From NCBI GenBank assembly GCA_033782935.1, contig JAWQEG010000279.1, positions 2,566,001-2,630,000 of the forward strand: 64,000 nucleotides of DNA, written 5' to 3'. Positions 37,760 to 51,821 of the stretch are shown here, in pieces. The DNA comes from Petrolisthes cinctipes. Lineage: Eukaryota > Arthropoda > Malacostraca > Decapoda > Porcellanidae. Position numbers and translations under genes: made by a program. Within the stretch, counting starts at the first letter, position 1. Every line of letters begins with the position of its first letter. The notes beneath the pieces were generated by a model. The model searched no databases. It was not told the origin of the DNA and saw only the letters and a program-made list of their open reading frames with translations.

Positions 37760-40700
37760 AAGCATGTACAGATTGCTTCTGGGACCCCAAAATATTGAAT
37801 TTTCGGGTGTTTTGAGCCTGAATTTGAGATATAGACGGGTACAGAAGATACATGCACATATTGACTTTGGGCATCTAAAATATCGATTTTCAGCATTTTT
37901 TGGGCCTGTATTTTGAAAATACTCTAACACTGAGTAGGCATGTACAGATTGCTTCTGGGACCCTAAAATATTGAATTTTCGGGTGTTTTGAGCCTGAATT
38001 TGAGATATAAACGGGTACAGAAGATACATGCACATATTGACTTTGGGCATCTAAAATATCGATTTTCAGCATGTTTTGGGCCTGTATTTTGAAAATACTC
38101 TAACACTGAGTAGGCATGTACAGATTGCTTCTGGGACCCCAAAATATTGAATTTTCGGGTGTTTTGAGCCTGAATTTGAGATATAAACGGGTACTGAAGA
38201 TGCATGCACATATTGACTTTTGTGCACCTAAAAGATCGATTTTCAGTATGTTTTGAGCATGTATTTTGAAAATACTCTAACACGGAGTAGGCATGTACAG
38301 ATCGCTTCTGGGACCCCTAAATATCGAATTTTCGGGTGTTTTGGGACTGAATTTGAGATATCGACTTTTTGGCACCTAAAAGATCGATTTTTAGCATGTT
38401 TTTAGCCTATATTTTGAAAATATTCTAGCACTGAGTAGGCATGTACAGATTGCTTCTGGGACCCCAAAATATTGAATTTTCGGGTGTTTTGAGCCTGAAT
38501 TTGAGATATAAACGGGTACAGAAGATACTTGCACATATTGACTTTGGGCATCAAAAATATCGATTTTCAGCATGTTTTGGGCCTGAATTTTGAAAATACT
38601 CTAACACTGAGTAGGCATGTACAGATTGCTTCTGGGACCGCAAAATATCGAATTTTTGGGTGTTTTGAGCCTGAATTTGAGATATAAATGGGTACTGAAG
38701 ATGCATGCACATATCGACTTTTGTGCACCTAAAAGATCGATTTTCAGTATGTTTTGAGCATGTATTTAGAAAATACTCTAACACGGAGTAGGCATGTACA
38801 GATCGCTTCTGGGACCCCTAAATATCGAATTTTCGGGTGTTTAGTTCCGGAATTTGAGATATAAACGGGTACAGAAGATACATGCACATATCGACTTTTG
38901 GGCACCTAAAAGATCGATTTTCAGTATGTTTTTAGCCTGTATTTTGAAAATACTCTAACACGGAGTAGGCATGTACAGATACCTTCTGGGACCTCTAAAT
39001 ATCGAATTTTCGGGTGTTTTGTGACTGAATTTGAGATATCGATTTTTTGGCACCTAAAATGTCGATTTTTAGCATGTTTTTCGCCTATATTTTGAAAATA
39101 TTCTAGCACTGTGTAAGCATGTACAGATTGCTTCTGGGACCCCAAAATATTGAATTTTCGGGTGTTTTGAGCCTGAATTTGAGATATAAACGGGTACAGA
39201 AGATACATGCACATATTGACTTTGGGCATCTAAAATATCGATTTTCAGCATGTTTTGGGCCTGTAATTTGAAAATACTCTAACACTGAGTAGGCATGTAC
39301 ATATTGCTTCTGGGTCCCCAAAATATTGAATTTTCGGGTGTTTTAAGCCTGAATTTGAGATATAAACGGGTACTGAAGATGCATGCACATATCGACTTTT
39401 GTGCACCTAAAAGATCGATTTTCAGTATGGTTTGAGCATGTATTTTGAAAATACTCTAACACGGAGGAGGCATGTACAGATCGCTTCTGAGACCCCTAAA
39501 TATCGAATTTTCGGGTGTTTTGGGACTGAATTTGAGATATCGACTTTTTGGCACCTAAAATATCGATTTTTAGCATGTTTTTAGCCTATATTTGGAAAAT
39601 ATTCTAGCACTGTACAGATTGCATCTGGGACCGCAAAATATTGAATTTTTGGGTGTTTTGAGCCTGAATTTGATATATAAACGGGTACAGAAGATACATG
39701 CACATATTGACTTTGGGCACCAAAAATATCAATTTTCAGCATGTTTCGGTCCTGAATTTTGATAATACTCTATCACGGAGTAGGCATGTACAGATCGCTT
39801 CTGGGACCCCAAAATATCGAATTTTCGGGTGTTTAGGGCCAGAATTTGAGATATAAACGGGTACAGAAGATGAATGCACATATCGACTTTTGTGCACCTA
39901 AAAGATCGATTTTCAGTATGTTTTAGGCCTGTATTTTGAAAATACTCTAACACGGAGTAGGCATGCACAGATACCTTCTGGGACCTTTAAATATCGAATT
40001 TTCGGGTGTTTTGGGACTGAATTTGAGATATCGATTTTTTGGCACCTAAAATGTCGATTTTTAGCATGTTTTTAGCCTATATTTTGAAAATATTCTAGCA
40101 CTGTGTAGGCATGTACAGATTGCTTCTGGGACCCCAAAATATTGAATTTTCGGGTGTTTTGAACCTAAATTTGAGATATAGACGGGTACAGAAGATACAT
40201 GCACATATTGACTTTGGGCATCTAAAATATCGATTTTCAGCATGTTTTGGGCCTGTATTTTGAAAATACTCTAACACTGAGTAGGCATGTACAGATTGCT
40301 TCTGGGACCCTAAAATATTGAATTTTCGGGTGTTTTGAGCCTGAATTTGAGATATAAACGGGTACAGAAGATACATGCACATATTGAATTTGGGCATCTA
40401 AAATATCGATTTTCAGCATGTTTTGGGCCTGTATTTTGAAAATACTCTAACACTGAGTAGGCATGTACAGATTGCTTCTGGGACCCCAAAATATTGAATT
40501 TTCGGGTGTTTTGAGCCTGAATTTGAGATATAAACGGGTACTGAAGATGCATGCACATATCGACTTTTGTGCACCTAAAAGATCGATTTTCAGTATGTTT
40601 TGAGCATGTATTTTGAAAATACTCTAACACGGAGTAGGCATGTACAGATCGCTTCTGGGACCCCTAAATATCGAATTTTCGGGTGTTTTGGGACTGAATT

Positions 40701-42127
40701 TGAGATATCGACTTTTTGGCACCTAAAAGATCGATTTTTAGCATGTTTTTAGCCTATATTTTGAAAATATTCTAGCACTGAGTAGGCATGTACAGACTGC
40801 TTCTGGGACCCCAAAATATTGAATTTTCGGGTGTTTTGAGCCTGAATTTGAGATATAAACGGGTACAGAAGATACTTGCACATATTGACTTTGGGCACCA
40901 AAAATATCGATTTTCAGCATGTTTTGGGCCTGAATTTTGAAAATACTCTAACACTGAGTAGGCATGTACAGATTGCTTCTGGGACCCAAAAATATCGAAT
41001 TTTCGGGTTTTTTGAGCCTGAATTTGAGATATAAACGGGTACTGAAGATGCATGCACATATCGACTTTTGTGCACCTAAAAGATCGATTTTCAGTATGTT
41101 TTGAGCATGTATTTAGAAAATACTCTAACACGGAGTAGGCATGTACAGATCGCTTCTGGGACCCCTAAATATCGAATTTTCGGGTGTTTAGGGCCAGAAT
41201 TTGAGATATAAACGGGTACAGAAGATACATGCACATATCGACTTTTGGGCACCTAAAAGATCGATTTTCAGTATGTTTTTGGCCTGTATTTTGAAAATAC
41301 TCTAACACGGAGTAGGCATGTACAGATACCTTCTGGGACCTCTAAATATCGAATTTTCGGGTGTTTTGTGACTGAATTTGAGATATCGATTTTTTGGCAC
41401 CTAAAATGTCGATTTTTAGCATGTTTTTCGCCTATATTTTGAAAATTTTCTAGCACTGTGTAAGCATGTACAGATTGCTTCTGGGACCCCAAAATATTGA
41501 ATTTTCGGGTGTTTTGAGCCTGAATTTGAGATATAAACGGGTACAGAAGATACATGCACATATTGACTTTGGGCATCTAAAATATCGATTTTCAGCATGT
41601 TTTGGGCCTGTATTTTGAAAATACTCTAACACTGACTAGGCATGTACATATTGCTTCTGGGTCCCCAAAATATTGAATTTTCGGGTGTTTTGAGCCTGAA
41701 TTTGAGATATAAACGGGTACTGAAGATGCATGCACATATCGACTTTTGTGCACCTAAAAGATCGATTTTCAGTATGTTTTGAGCATGTATTTTGAAAATA
41801 CTCTAACACGGAGGAGGCATGTACAGATCGCTTCTGGGACCCCTAAATATCGAATTTTCGGGTGTTTTGGGACTGAATTTGAGATATCGACTTTTTGGCA
41901 CCTAAAAGATCGATTTTTAGCATGTTTTTAGCCTATATTTGGAAAATATTCTAGCACTGTACAGATTGCATCTGGGACCGCAAAATATTGAATTTTTGGG
42001 TGTTTTGAGCCTGAATTTGAGATATAAACGGGTACAGAAGATACATGCACATATTGACTTTGGGCTCCAAAAATATCAATTTTCAGCATGTTTTGGGCCT
42101 AAATTTTGAAAATACACTAACACGGAG
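37760..42127 (+). repeat. 2,347-bp compound repeat in two copies
   Basis: About 37,760-39,780 matches about 40,107-42,127. Each period joins four unit types in the same order, 677 (A-A-B-C), 678 (A-B-B-C), 501 (A-B-C) and 491 (C with 10-bp deletion), totalling 2347. Shared private strings include GATATAGACGGG, TTTTTCGCCTATATTTTG, TGTATTTAGAAAATACTC, TATTTGGAAAATATTC and AATATCAATTTTCAGC. Differences include 38,553/40,900 (T/C in GGGCAT/GGGCAC). Confidence 0.87.
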
Positions 42128-42407
42128 TAGGCATGTACAGATTGCTTCTGGTAACCCAAAATATCGAATTTTCGGGTGTTTAGGGCCAGAATTTGAGATA
42201 TAAACGGGTACAGAAGATGCATGCACATATCGACTTTTGGGCACCTAAGAGATCGATTTTCAGTATGTTTTTGGCCTGTATTTTGAAAATACTCTAACCC
42301 GGAGTAGGCATGTACAGATACCTTCTGGGACCTCTAAATATCGAATTTTCGGGTGTTTTGGGACTGAATTTGAGATATCGACTTTTTGGCACCTAAAAGA
42401 TCGATTT

Positions 42408-45061
42408 TTAGCAGGTTTTTAGCCTATATTTTGAAAATATTCTAGTACTGAGTAGGCATGTACAGATTGCTTCTAAGACCCCAAAATATTGAATTTTCGG
42501 GTGTTTTGAGTCTGAATTTGAGATATAAACGGGTACAGAAGATACATGCACATATTGACTTTGGGCACCAAAAATATAGATTTTCAGCATGTTTTGGGCC
42601 TGAATTTTGAAAATACTCTAACACGAAGTAGGCATGTACAGATCGCTTCTGGGACCCCAAAATATCGAATTTTCGGGTGTTTAGGGCCACAATTTGAGAT
42701 ATAAACGGGTACAGAAGATGCATGCACATATCGACTTTTGGGCACCTAAAAGATCGATTTTCAGTATGTTTTTGGCCTGTATTTTGAAAATACTCTAACA
42801 CGGAGTAGACATGTACAGATACCTTCTGGGACCTCTAAATATCGAATTTTCGGGTGTTTTGGGACTGAATTTGATATATCGATTTTTTGGCACCTAAAAT
42901 GTCGATTTTTAGCATGTTTTTAGCCTATATTTTGAAAATGTTCTAGCACTGTGTAGGCATGTACAGATTGCTTCTGGGACCCCAAAATATTGAATTTTCG
43001 GGTGTTTTGAGCCTGAATTTGAGATATAAACGGGTACAGAAGATACATGCACATATTGACTTTTGGCATCTAAAATATCGATTTTTAGCATGTTTTGGGC
43101 CTGTATTTTGAAAATACTCTAACACTGAGTAGGCATGTACAGATTCCTTCTGGGACCCCAATATATTGAATTTTCGGGTGTTTTGAGACTGAATTTGAGA
43201 TATAAACGGGTACTGAAGATGCATGCACATATCGACTTTTGTGCACCTAAAAGATCGATTTTCAGTATGTTTTGAGCATGTATTTTGAAAATACTCTAAC
43301 ACGGAGTAGGCATGTACAGATCGCTTCTGAGACCCCTAAATATCGAATTTTCGGGTATTTTGGGACTGAATTTGAGATATCGACTTTTTGGCACAAATAT
43401 ATCGATTTTCAGCATGTTTTGGGCCTGAATTTTGAAAATACTCTAACACGGAGTAGGCATGTACAGATCGCTTCTGGGACCCCAAAATATCGAATTTTCG
43501 GGTGTTTAGGGCCAGAATTTGAGATATAAACGGGTACTGAAGATGCATGCACATATCGACTTTTGTGCACCTAAAAGATCGATTTTCAGTATGTTTTGAG
43601 CATGTATTTTGAAAATACTCTAACACGGAGTAGGCATGTACAGATCGCTTCTGGGACCCCTAAATATCGAATTTTCGGGTATTTTGGGACTGAATTTGAG
43701 ATATCGACTTTTTGGCACCTAAAAGATCGTTTTTTAGCATGTTTTTAGCCTATATTTTGAAAATATTCTAGCACTGAGTAGGCATGTACAGATTGCTTCT
43801 GGGACCCCAAAATATTGAATTTTCGGGTGTTTTGAGCCTGAATTTGAGATATAAACGGGTATAGAAGATACATGCACATATTGACTTTGGGCACCAAAAA
43901 TATCGATTTTTAGCATGTTTTGGGCCTGAATTTTGAAAATACTCTAACACGGAGTAGGCATGTACAGATCGCTTCTGGGACCCGAAAATATCGAATTTTC
44001 GGGTGTTTAGGGCCAGAATTTGAGATATAAACGGCTACAGAAGATGCATGCACATATCGACTTTTGTGAACCTAAAAGATCGATTTTCAGTATGTTTTAA
44101 GCATGTATTTTGAAAATACTCTAACACGGAGTAGGCATGTACAGATCGCTTCTGGGACCACTAAATATCGAATTTTCGGGTGTTTTGGGACTGAATTTGA
44201 GATATCGACTTTTTGGCACCTAAAAGATCGATTTTTAGCATGTTTTTAGCCTATATTTTGAAAATATTCTAGCACTGAGTAGGCATGTACAGATTGCTTC
44301 TGGGATTCCAAAATATTGAATTTTCGGGTGTTTTGAGCCTGAATTTGAGATATAAACGGGTACAGAAGATGCATGATCATATCGACTTTTGGGCACCTAA
44401 AAGATCGATTTTCAGTATGTTTTAGGCCAGTATTTTGAAAATACTCTAACACGGAGTATGCATGCACAGATACCTTCTGGGACCTTTAAATATCGAATTT
44501 TCGGGTGTTTTGGGACTGAATTTGAGATATCGATTTTTTGGCACCTAAAATGTCGATTTTTAGCATGTCTTTAGCCTATATTTTGAAAATATTCTAGCAC
44601 TGTGTAGGCATGTAGAGATTGCTTCTGGGACCCCAAAATATTGAATTTTCGGGTGTTTTGAACCTAAATTTGAGATATAAACGGGTACAGAAGATACATG
44701 CACATATTGACTTTGGGCATCTAAAATATCGATTTTCAGCATGTTTTGGGCCTGAATTTTTAAAATACTCTAACACGGAGTAGGCATGTACAGATACCTT
44801 CTGGGACCTCTAAATATCGAATTTTCGGGTGTTTAGGGCCAGAATTTGAGATATAAACGGGTACAGAAGATACATGCACATATCGACTTTTGGGCACCTA
44901 AAAGATCGATTTTCAGTATGTTTTTGGCCTGTATTTTGAAAATACTCTAACACGGAGTAGGCATGTACAGATACCTTCTGGGACCTCTAAACATCGAATT
45001 TTCGGGTGTTTTGGGACTGAATTTGAGATATCGATTTTTTGGCACCTAAAATGTCGATTTT
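42408..45061 (+). repeat. Irregular region around a chimeric monomer
   Basis: Spacings are 501, 825, 501, 325 and 501. The 825 step contains A-B, then a chimeric C/A monomer, then B before the next C. About 43,650-44,360 matches about 51,108-51,818 at offset 7458. From 44,364 on, the match continues at offset 7634, so one 176-bp A monomer is missing here relative to 51,822-51,997. Confidence 0.83.
43374..43520 (+). repeat. Chimeric C/A monomer (147 bp)
   Basis: The monomer starts as C (GAGATATCGACTTTTTGGCAC) and then switches within GGCACAAATATATCG to an A body (CAGCATGTTTTGGGCCTG, CACGGAGTAGG, CAGATCGC, GTTTAGGGCCAG). It therefore has the 29-bp deletion of C but the diagnostic bases of A. 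I saw no second example of this switch in the window. Confidence 0.85.
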
Positions 45062-45239
45062 TAGCATGTTTTTCGCCTATATTTTGAAAATATTCTAGCA
45101 CTGTGTAAGCATGTACAGATTGCTTCTGGGACCCCAAAATATTGAATTTTCGGGTGTTTTGAGCCTGAATTTGAGATATAAACGGGTACAGAAGATACAT
45201 GCATATATTGACTTTGGGCATCTAAAATATCGATTTTCA

Positions 45240-48200
45240 GCATGTTTTGAGCCTGTATTTTGAAAATACTCTAACACTGAGTAGGCATGTACATATTGCT
45301 TCTGGGTCCCCAAAATATTGAATTTTCGGGTGTTTTGAGCCTGAATTTGAGATATAAACGGGTACTGAAGATGCATGCACATATCGACTTTTGTGCACCT
45401 AAAAGATCGATTTTCAGTATGTTTTGAGCATGTATTTTGAAAATACTCTAACACGGAGGAGGCATGTACAGATCGCTTCTGGGACCCCTAAATATCGAAT
45501 TTTCGGGTGTTTTGGGACTGAATTTGAGATATCGACTTTTTGGCACCTAAAAGATCGATTTTTAGCATGTTTTTAGCCTATATTTTGAAAATATTCTAGC
45601 ACTGTACAGATTGCATCTGGGACCGCAAAATATTGAATTTTTGGGTGTTTTGAGCCTGAATTTGAGATATAAACGGGTACAGAAGATACATGCACATATT
45701 GACTTTGGGCTCCAAAAATATCGATTTTCAGCATGTTTTGGGCCTGAATTTTGAAAATACTCTAACACGGAGTAGGCATGTACAGATCGCTTCTGGTAAC
45801 CCAAAATATCGAATTTTCGGGTGTTTAGGGCCAGAATTTGAGATATAAACGGGTACAGAAGATGCATGCACATATCGACTTTTGGGCACCTAAGAGATCG
45901 ATTTTCAGTATGTTTTTGGCCTGTATTTTGAAAATACTCTAACCCGGAGTAGGCATGTACAGATACCTTCTGGGACCTCTAAATATCGTATTTTCGGGTG
46001 TTTTGGGACTGAATTTGAGATATCGATTTTTTGGCACCTAAAATGTCGATTTTTAGCATGTTTTTAGCCTATATTTTGAAAATATTCTAGCACTGTGTAG
46101 GCATGTACAGATTGCTTCTGGGACCCCAAAATATTGAATTTTCGGGTGTTTTGAGCCTGAATTTGAGATATAAACGGGTACAGAAGATACATGCACATAT
46201 TGACTTTGGGCATCTAAAATATCGATTTTCAGCATTTTTTGGGCCTGTATTTTGAAAATACTCTATCACGGAGTAGGCATGTACAGATTGCTTCTGGGAC
46301 CCCAAAATATTGAATTTTCGGGTGTTTTGAGCCTGAATTTGAGATATAAACGGGTACTGAAGATGCATGCACATATCGACTTTTGTGCACCTAAAAGATC
46401 GATTTTCAATATGTTTTGAGCATGTATTTTGAAAATACTCTAACACGGAGTAGGCATGTACAGATACCTTCTGGGACCCCTAAATATCGAATTTTCGGGT
46501 GTTTTGGGACTGAATTTGTGATATCGACTTTTTGGCACCTAAAAGATCGATTTTTAGCAGGTTTTTAGCCTATATTTTGAAAATATTCTAGCACTGAGTA
46601 GGCATGTACAGATTGCTTCTAAGACCCCAAAATATTGAATTTTCGGGTGTTTTGAGCCTGAATTTGAGATATAAACGGGTACAGAAGATACATGCACATA
46701 TTGACTTTGGGCACCAAAAATATCGATTTTCAGCATGTTTTGGGCCTGAATTTTGAAAATACTCTAACACGGAGTAGGCATGTACAGATCGCTTCTGGGA
46801 CCCCAAAATATCGAATTTTCGGGTGTTTAGGGCCAGAATTTGAGATATAAACGGATACAGAAGATGCATGCACATATCGACTTTTGGGCACCTAAAAGAT
46901 CGATTTTCAGTATGTTTTTGGCCTGTATTTTGAAAATACTCTAACACGGAGTAGGCATGCACAGATACCTACTGGGACCTCTAAATATCGAATTTTCGGG
47001 TGTTTCGGGACTGAATTTGATATATCGATTTTTTGGCACCTAAAATGTCGATTTTTAGCATGTTTTTAGCCTATATTTTGAAAATATTCTAGCACTGTGT
47101 AGGCATGTACAGATTGCTTCTGGGACCTTAAAATATTGAAGTTTCGGGTGTTTTGAGCCTGAATTTGAGATATAAACGGGTACTGAAGATGCATGCGCAT
47201 ATCGACTTTTGTGCACCTAAAAGATCGATTTTCAGTATGTTTTGAGCATGTATTTTGAAAATACTCTAACACGGAGTAGGCATGTACAGATCGCTTCTGG
47301 GACCCCTAAATATCGAATTTTCGGGTGTTTTGGGACTGAATTTGAGATATCGACTTTTTGGCACCTAAAAGATCGATTTTTAGCATGTTTTTAGCCTATA
47401 TTTTGAAAATATTCTAGCACCGAGTAGGCATGTACAGATTGCTTCTGGGATTACAAAATATTGAATTTTCGGGTGTTTTGAGCCTGAATATAAGATATAA
47501 ACGGGTACAGAAGATACATGCACATATTGACTTTGGGCACCAAAAATATCGATTTTCAGCATGTTTTGGGCCTGTATTCTGAAAATACTCTAACACTGAG
47601 TAGGCATGTACATATTGCTTCTGGGTCCCCAAAATATTGAATTTTCGGGTGTTTTGAGCCTGAATTTGAGATATAAACGGGTACTGAAGATGCATGCACA
47701 TATCGACTTTTGTGCACCTAAAAGATCGATTTTCAGTATGTTTTGAGCATGTATTTTGAAAATACTCTAACACGGAGGAGGCATGTACAGATCGCTTCTG
47801 GGACCCCTAAATATCGAATTTTCGGGTGTTTTGGGACTGAATTTGAGATATCGACTTTTTGGCACCTAAAAGATCGATTTTTAGCATGTTTTTAGCCTAT
47901 ATTTTGAAAATATTCTAGCACTGTACAGATTGCATCTGGGACCGCAAAATATTGAATTTTTGGGTGTTTTGAGCCTGAATTTGAGATATAAACGGGTACA
48001 GAAGATACATGCACATATTGACTTTGGGCACCAAAAATATCGATTTTCAGCATGTTTTGGGCCTGAATTTTGAAAATACTCTAACACGGAGTAGGCATGT
48101 ATAGATCGCTTCTGGTAACCCAAAATATCGAATTTTCGGGTGTTTAGGGCCAGAATTTGAGATATAAACGGGTACAGAAGATGCATGCACATATCGACTT

Positions 48201-50749
48201 TTGGGCACCTAAGAGATCGATTTTCAGTATGTTTTTGGCCTGTATTTTGAAAATACTCTAACCCGGAGTAGGCATGTACAGATACCTTCTGGGACCTCTA
48301 AATATCGAATTTTCGGGTGTTTTGGGACTAAATTTGAGATATCGATTTTTTGGCACCTAAAATGTCGATTTTTAGCATGTTTTTAGCCTATATTTTGAAA
48401 ATATTCTAGCACTGTGTAGGCATGTACAGATTGCTTCTGGGACCCCAAAATATTGAATTTTCGGGTGTTTTGAGCCTGAATTTGAGATATAAACGGGTAC
48501 AGAAGATACATGCACATATTGACTTTGGGCATCTAAAATATCGATTTTCAGCATTTTTTGGGCCTGTATTTTGAAAATACTCTATCACGGAGTAGGCATG
48601 TACAGATTGCTTCTGGGACCCCAAAATATTGAATTTTCGGGTGTTTTGAGCCTGAATTTGAGATATAAACGGGTACTGAAGATGCATGCACATATCGACT
48701 TTTGTGCACCTAAAAGATCGATTTTCAATATGTTTTGAGCATGTATTTTGAAAATACTCTAACACGGAGTAGGCATGTACAGATACCTTCTGGGACCCCT
48801 AAATATCGAATTTTCGGGTGTTTTGGGACTGAATTTGTGATATCGACTTTTTGGCACCTAAAAGATCGATTTTTAGCATGTTTTTAGCCTATATTTTGAA
48901 AATATTCTAGCACTGAGTAGGCATGTACAGATTGCTTCTAAGACCCCAAAATATTGAATTTTCGGGTGTTTTGAGCCTGAATTTGAGATATAAACGGGTA
49001 CAGAAGATACATGCACATATTGACTTTGGGCACCAAAAATATCGATTTTCAGCATGTTTTGGGCCTGAATTTTGAAAATACTCTAACACGGAGTAGGCAT
49101 GTACAGATCGCTTCTGGGACCCCAAAATATCGAATTTTCGGGTGTTTAGGGCCAGAATTTGAGATATAAACGGATACAGAAGATGCATGCACATATCGAC
49201 TTTTGGGCACCTAAAAGATCGATTTTCAGTATGTTTTTGGCCTGTATTTTGAAAATACTCTAACACGGAGTAGGCATGCACAGATACCTTCTGGGACCTC
49301 TAAATATCGAATTTTCGGGTGTTTCGGGACTGAATTTGATATATCGATTTTTTGGCACCTAAAATGTCGATTTTTAGCATGTTTTTAGCCTATATTTTGA
49401 AAATATTCTAGCACTGTGTAGGCATGTACAGATTGCTTCTGGGACCTTAAAATATTGAAGTTTCGGGTGTTTTGAGCCTGAATTTGAGATATAAACGGGT
49501 ACTGAAGATGCATGCGCATATCGACTTTTGTGCACCTAAAAGATCGATTTTCAGTATGTTTTGAGCATGTATTTTGAAAATACTCTAACACGGAGTAGGC
49601 ATGTACAGATCGCTTCTGGGACCCCTAAATATCGAATTTTCGGGTGTTTTGGGACTGAATTTGAGATATCGACTTTTTGGCACCTAAAAGATCGATTTTT
49701 AGCATGTTTTTAGCCTATATTTTGAAAATATTCTAGCACCGAGTAGGCATGTACAGATTGCTTCTGGGATTACAAAATATTGAATTTTCGGGTGTTTTGA
49801 GCCTGAATATAAGATATAAACGGGTACAGAAGATACATGCACATATTGACTTTGGGCACCAAAAATATCGATTTTCAGCATGTTTTGGGCCTGTATTCTG
49901 AAAATACTCTAACACTGAGTAGGCATGTACATATTGCTTCTGGGTCCCCAAAATATTGAATTTTCGGGTGTTTTGAGCCTGAATTTGAGATATAAACGGG
50001 TACTGAAGATGCATGCACATATCGACTTTTGTGCACCTAAAAGATCGATTTTCAGTATGTTTTGAGCATGTATTTTGAAAATACTCTAACACGGAGGAGG
50101 CATGTACAGATCGCTTCTGGGACCCCTAAATATCGAATTTTCGGGTGTTTTGGGACTGAATTTGAGATATCGACTTTTTGGCACCTAAAAGATCGATTTT
50201 TAGCATGTTTTTAGCCTATATTTTGAAAATATTCTAGCACTGTACAGATTGCATCTGGGACCGCAAAATATTGAATTTTTGGGTGTTTTGAGCCTGAATT
50301 TGAGATATAAACGGGTACAGAAGATACATGCACATATTGACTTTGGGCACCAAAAATATCGATTTTCAGCATGTTTTGGGCCTGAATTTTGAAAATACTC
50401 TAACACGGAGTAGGCATGTATAGATCGCTTCTGGTAACCCAAAATATCGAATTTTCGGGTGTTTAGGGCCAGAATTTGAGATATAAACGGGTACAGAAGA
50501 TGCATGCACATATCGACTTTTGGGCACCTAAGAGATCGATTTTCAGTATGTTTTTGGCCTGTATTTTGAAAATACTCTAACCCGGAGTAGGCATGTACAG
50601 ATACCTTCTGGGACCTCTAAATATCGAATTTTCGGGTGTTTTGGGACTAAATTTGAGATATCGATTTTTTGGCACCTAAAATGTCGATTTTTAGCATGTT
50701 TTTAGCCTATATTTTGAAAATATTCTAGCACTGTGTAGGCATGTACAGA
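45240..50749 (+). repeat. 2,319-bp compound tandem duplication
   Basis: About 45,240-48,430 matches 47,559-50,749 at offset 2319, nearly 2.4 periods in tandem. One period is the unit series 491+501+501+325+501. Shared private strings are CATATTGCTTCTGGGTCCCC, GGAGGAGGCATG, the 10-bp-deleted C, GGTAACCC, AACCCGGAGTAGG, CAGCATTTTTTGGG, CTTCTAAGACCCC and GAAGTTTCGGG. Noticed differences are 46,560/48,879 (GCAGG versus GCATG) and 46,971/49,290 (A/T in CCTACTGG/CCTTCTGG). The copies part near 50,750. Confidence 0.88.
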
Positions 50750-51821
50750 TTGCTTCTGGTACCCCAAAATCTTGAATTTTCGGGTGTTTTGAGCCTGAAT
50801 TTGAGATATAAACGGGTACAGAAGATACATGCACATATTGACTTTGGGTATCTAAAATATCGATTTTTAGCATGTTTTGGGCCTGTATTTTGAAAATACT
50901 CTATCACGGAGTAGGCATGTACAGATTGCTTCTGGGACCCGAAAATATTGAATTTTCGGGTGTTTTGAGCCTGAATTTGAGATATAAACGGGTACTGAAG
51001 ATGCATGCACATATCGACTTTTGTGCACCTAAAAGATCGATTTTCAGTATGTTTTGAGCATGTATTTTGAAAATACTCTAACACGGAGTAGGCATGTACA
51101 GATCGCTTCTGGGACCCCTAAATATCGAATTTTCGGGTATTTTGGGACTGAATTTGAGATATCGACTTTTTGGCACCTAAAAGATCGATTTTTAGCATGT
51201 TTTTAGCCTATATTTTGAAAATATTCTAGCACTGAGTAGGCATGTACAGATTGCTTCTGGGACCCCAAAATATTGAATTTTCGGGTGTTTTGAGCCTGAA
51301 TTTGAGATATAAACGGGTATAGAAGATACATGGACATATTGACTTTGGGCACCAAAAATATCGATTTTTAGCATGTTTTGGGCCTGAATTTTGAAAATAC
51401 TCTAACACGGAGTAGGCATGTACAGATCGCTTCTAGGACCCGAAAATATCGAATTTTCGGGTGTTTAGGGCCAGAATTTGAGATATAAACGGGTACAGAA
51501 GATGCATGCACATATCGACTTTTGTGCACCTAAAAGATCGATTTTCAGTATGTTTTAAGCATGTATTTTGAAAATACTCTAACACGGAGTAGGCATGTAC
51601 AGATCGCTTCTGGGACCACTAAATATCGAATTTTCGGGTGTTTTGGGACTGAATTTGAGATATCGACTTTTTGGCACCTAAAAGATCGATTTTTAGCATG
51701 TTTTTAGCCTATATTTTGAAAATATTCTAGCACTGAGTAGGCATGTACAGATTGCTTCTGGGATTCCAAAATATTGAATTTTCGGGTGTTTTGAGCCTGA
51801 ATTTGAGATATAAACGGGTAC
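50691..51821 (+). repeat. Regular HORs preceding the large duplicate
   Basis: Anchors 50,691, 51,192 and 51,693 are 501 bp apart. The first unit departs from the 2,319-bp family with GGTACCCCAAAATCTTG and GGGTATCTAAAATATCG. The following bases match 43.65-44.36 kb. At 51,822 the sequence becomes equivalent to base 1 of the window; where the equivalence truly begins cannot be seen. Confidence 0.83.
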
